DNA of 32,366 nucleotides. It comes from Bacteroidota bacterium (GTDB lineage Bacteria; Bacteroidota; Bacteroidia; Bacteroidales; FEN-979). Location: assembly GCA_016868575.1 (NCBI GenBank), contig VGGL01000023.1:1-32366 (forward strand), written 5' to 3'. This document shows positions 31,631-32,366 of the stretch, in pieces. Made by a program: the position numbers and the translations under genes. The notes under the pieces are model-generated. The model searched no databases. It saw only the letters and a program-made list of their open reading frames with translations, and was not told where the DNA came from. Position 1 is the stretch's first letter. Every line of letters begins with the position of its first letter.

Positions 31631-32366
<736 letters not shown>

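Overview
The window is chromosomal DNA from a Bacteroidetes (Bacteroidota) bacterium, probably Bacteroidales-like. This rests on sequence signs, not a database match: an rpmG / DUF4295 / ftsY / rimO cluster; -7 promoter boxes of the TAnnTTTG type; three large secreted proteins ending in type IX secretion (T9SS) C-terminal sorting domains; and weak Shine-Dalgarno signals. No rRNA, tRNA, CRISPR array, insertion sequence or prophage was seen. The gene at each edge is cut: rimO on the left, a sodium:solute symporter on the right.

Layout. 1-2.2 kb, minus strand: rpmG, a DUF4295 protein, an intrinsic terminator, then ftsY overlapping a TTG-started rimO. 2.3-6.6 kb: xerD, a short-chain dehydrogenase (minus), then a tight plus-strand operon of a class III aminotransferase, aat and a GuaD-type guanine deaminase. 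6.6-8.3 kb: a secreted C1-family cysteine peptidase whose probable 5' leader contains a long inverted repeat. 8.3-13.6 kb, minus strand: a PflA-like radical SAM protein, an AsmA-like/GT51 peptidoglycan transglycosylase, and, coupled to its 3' end, a visibly AT-richer pair made of an AlbA_2 (Schlafen-type) protein and a PD-(D/E)xK nuclease of the PGN_0703 type. This pair is the best candidate for an undescribed (defence-like) system. 13.7-16.4 kb: a HAD phosphatase and a multi-pass glycosyltransferase-like membrane protein.

16.6-21.7 kb: two overlapping secreted glycoside hydrolases, a ThuA-like/debranching-enzyme fusion and a GH63-like enzyme that has lost its C-terminus. 21.8-28.5 kb: an accessory, partly decaying region of cell-surface and secreted genes (a beta-helix fragment, a small ankyrin-like protein, two T9SS cargo proteins, a frameshifted trypsin-like fragment, a CAP-SPOR fusion, a signal-peptide stub and a two-helix membrane protein). 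28.6-32.4 kb, minus strand: a T9SS FG-GAP/PKD protein, and a secreted protein of unknown function directly behind the symporter.

A second theme is the spacers. At least ten gene gaps carry short tandem repeats (often heptamers with an AATTA core) or long imperfect inverted repeats. Several sit exactly where a reading frame has been truncated, extended or broken, which suggests they take part in local gene erosion as well as filling gaps.
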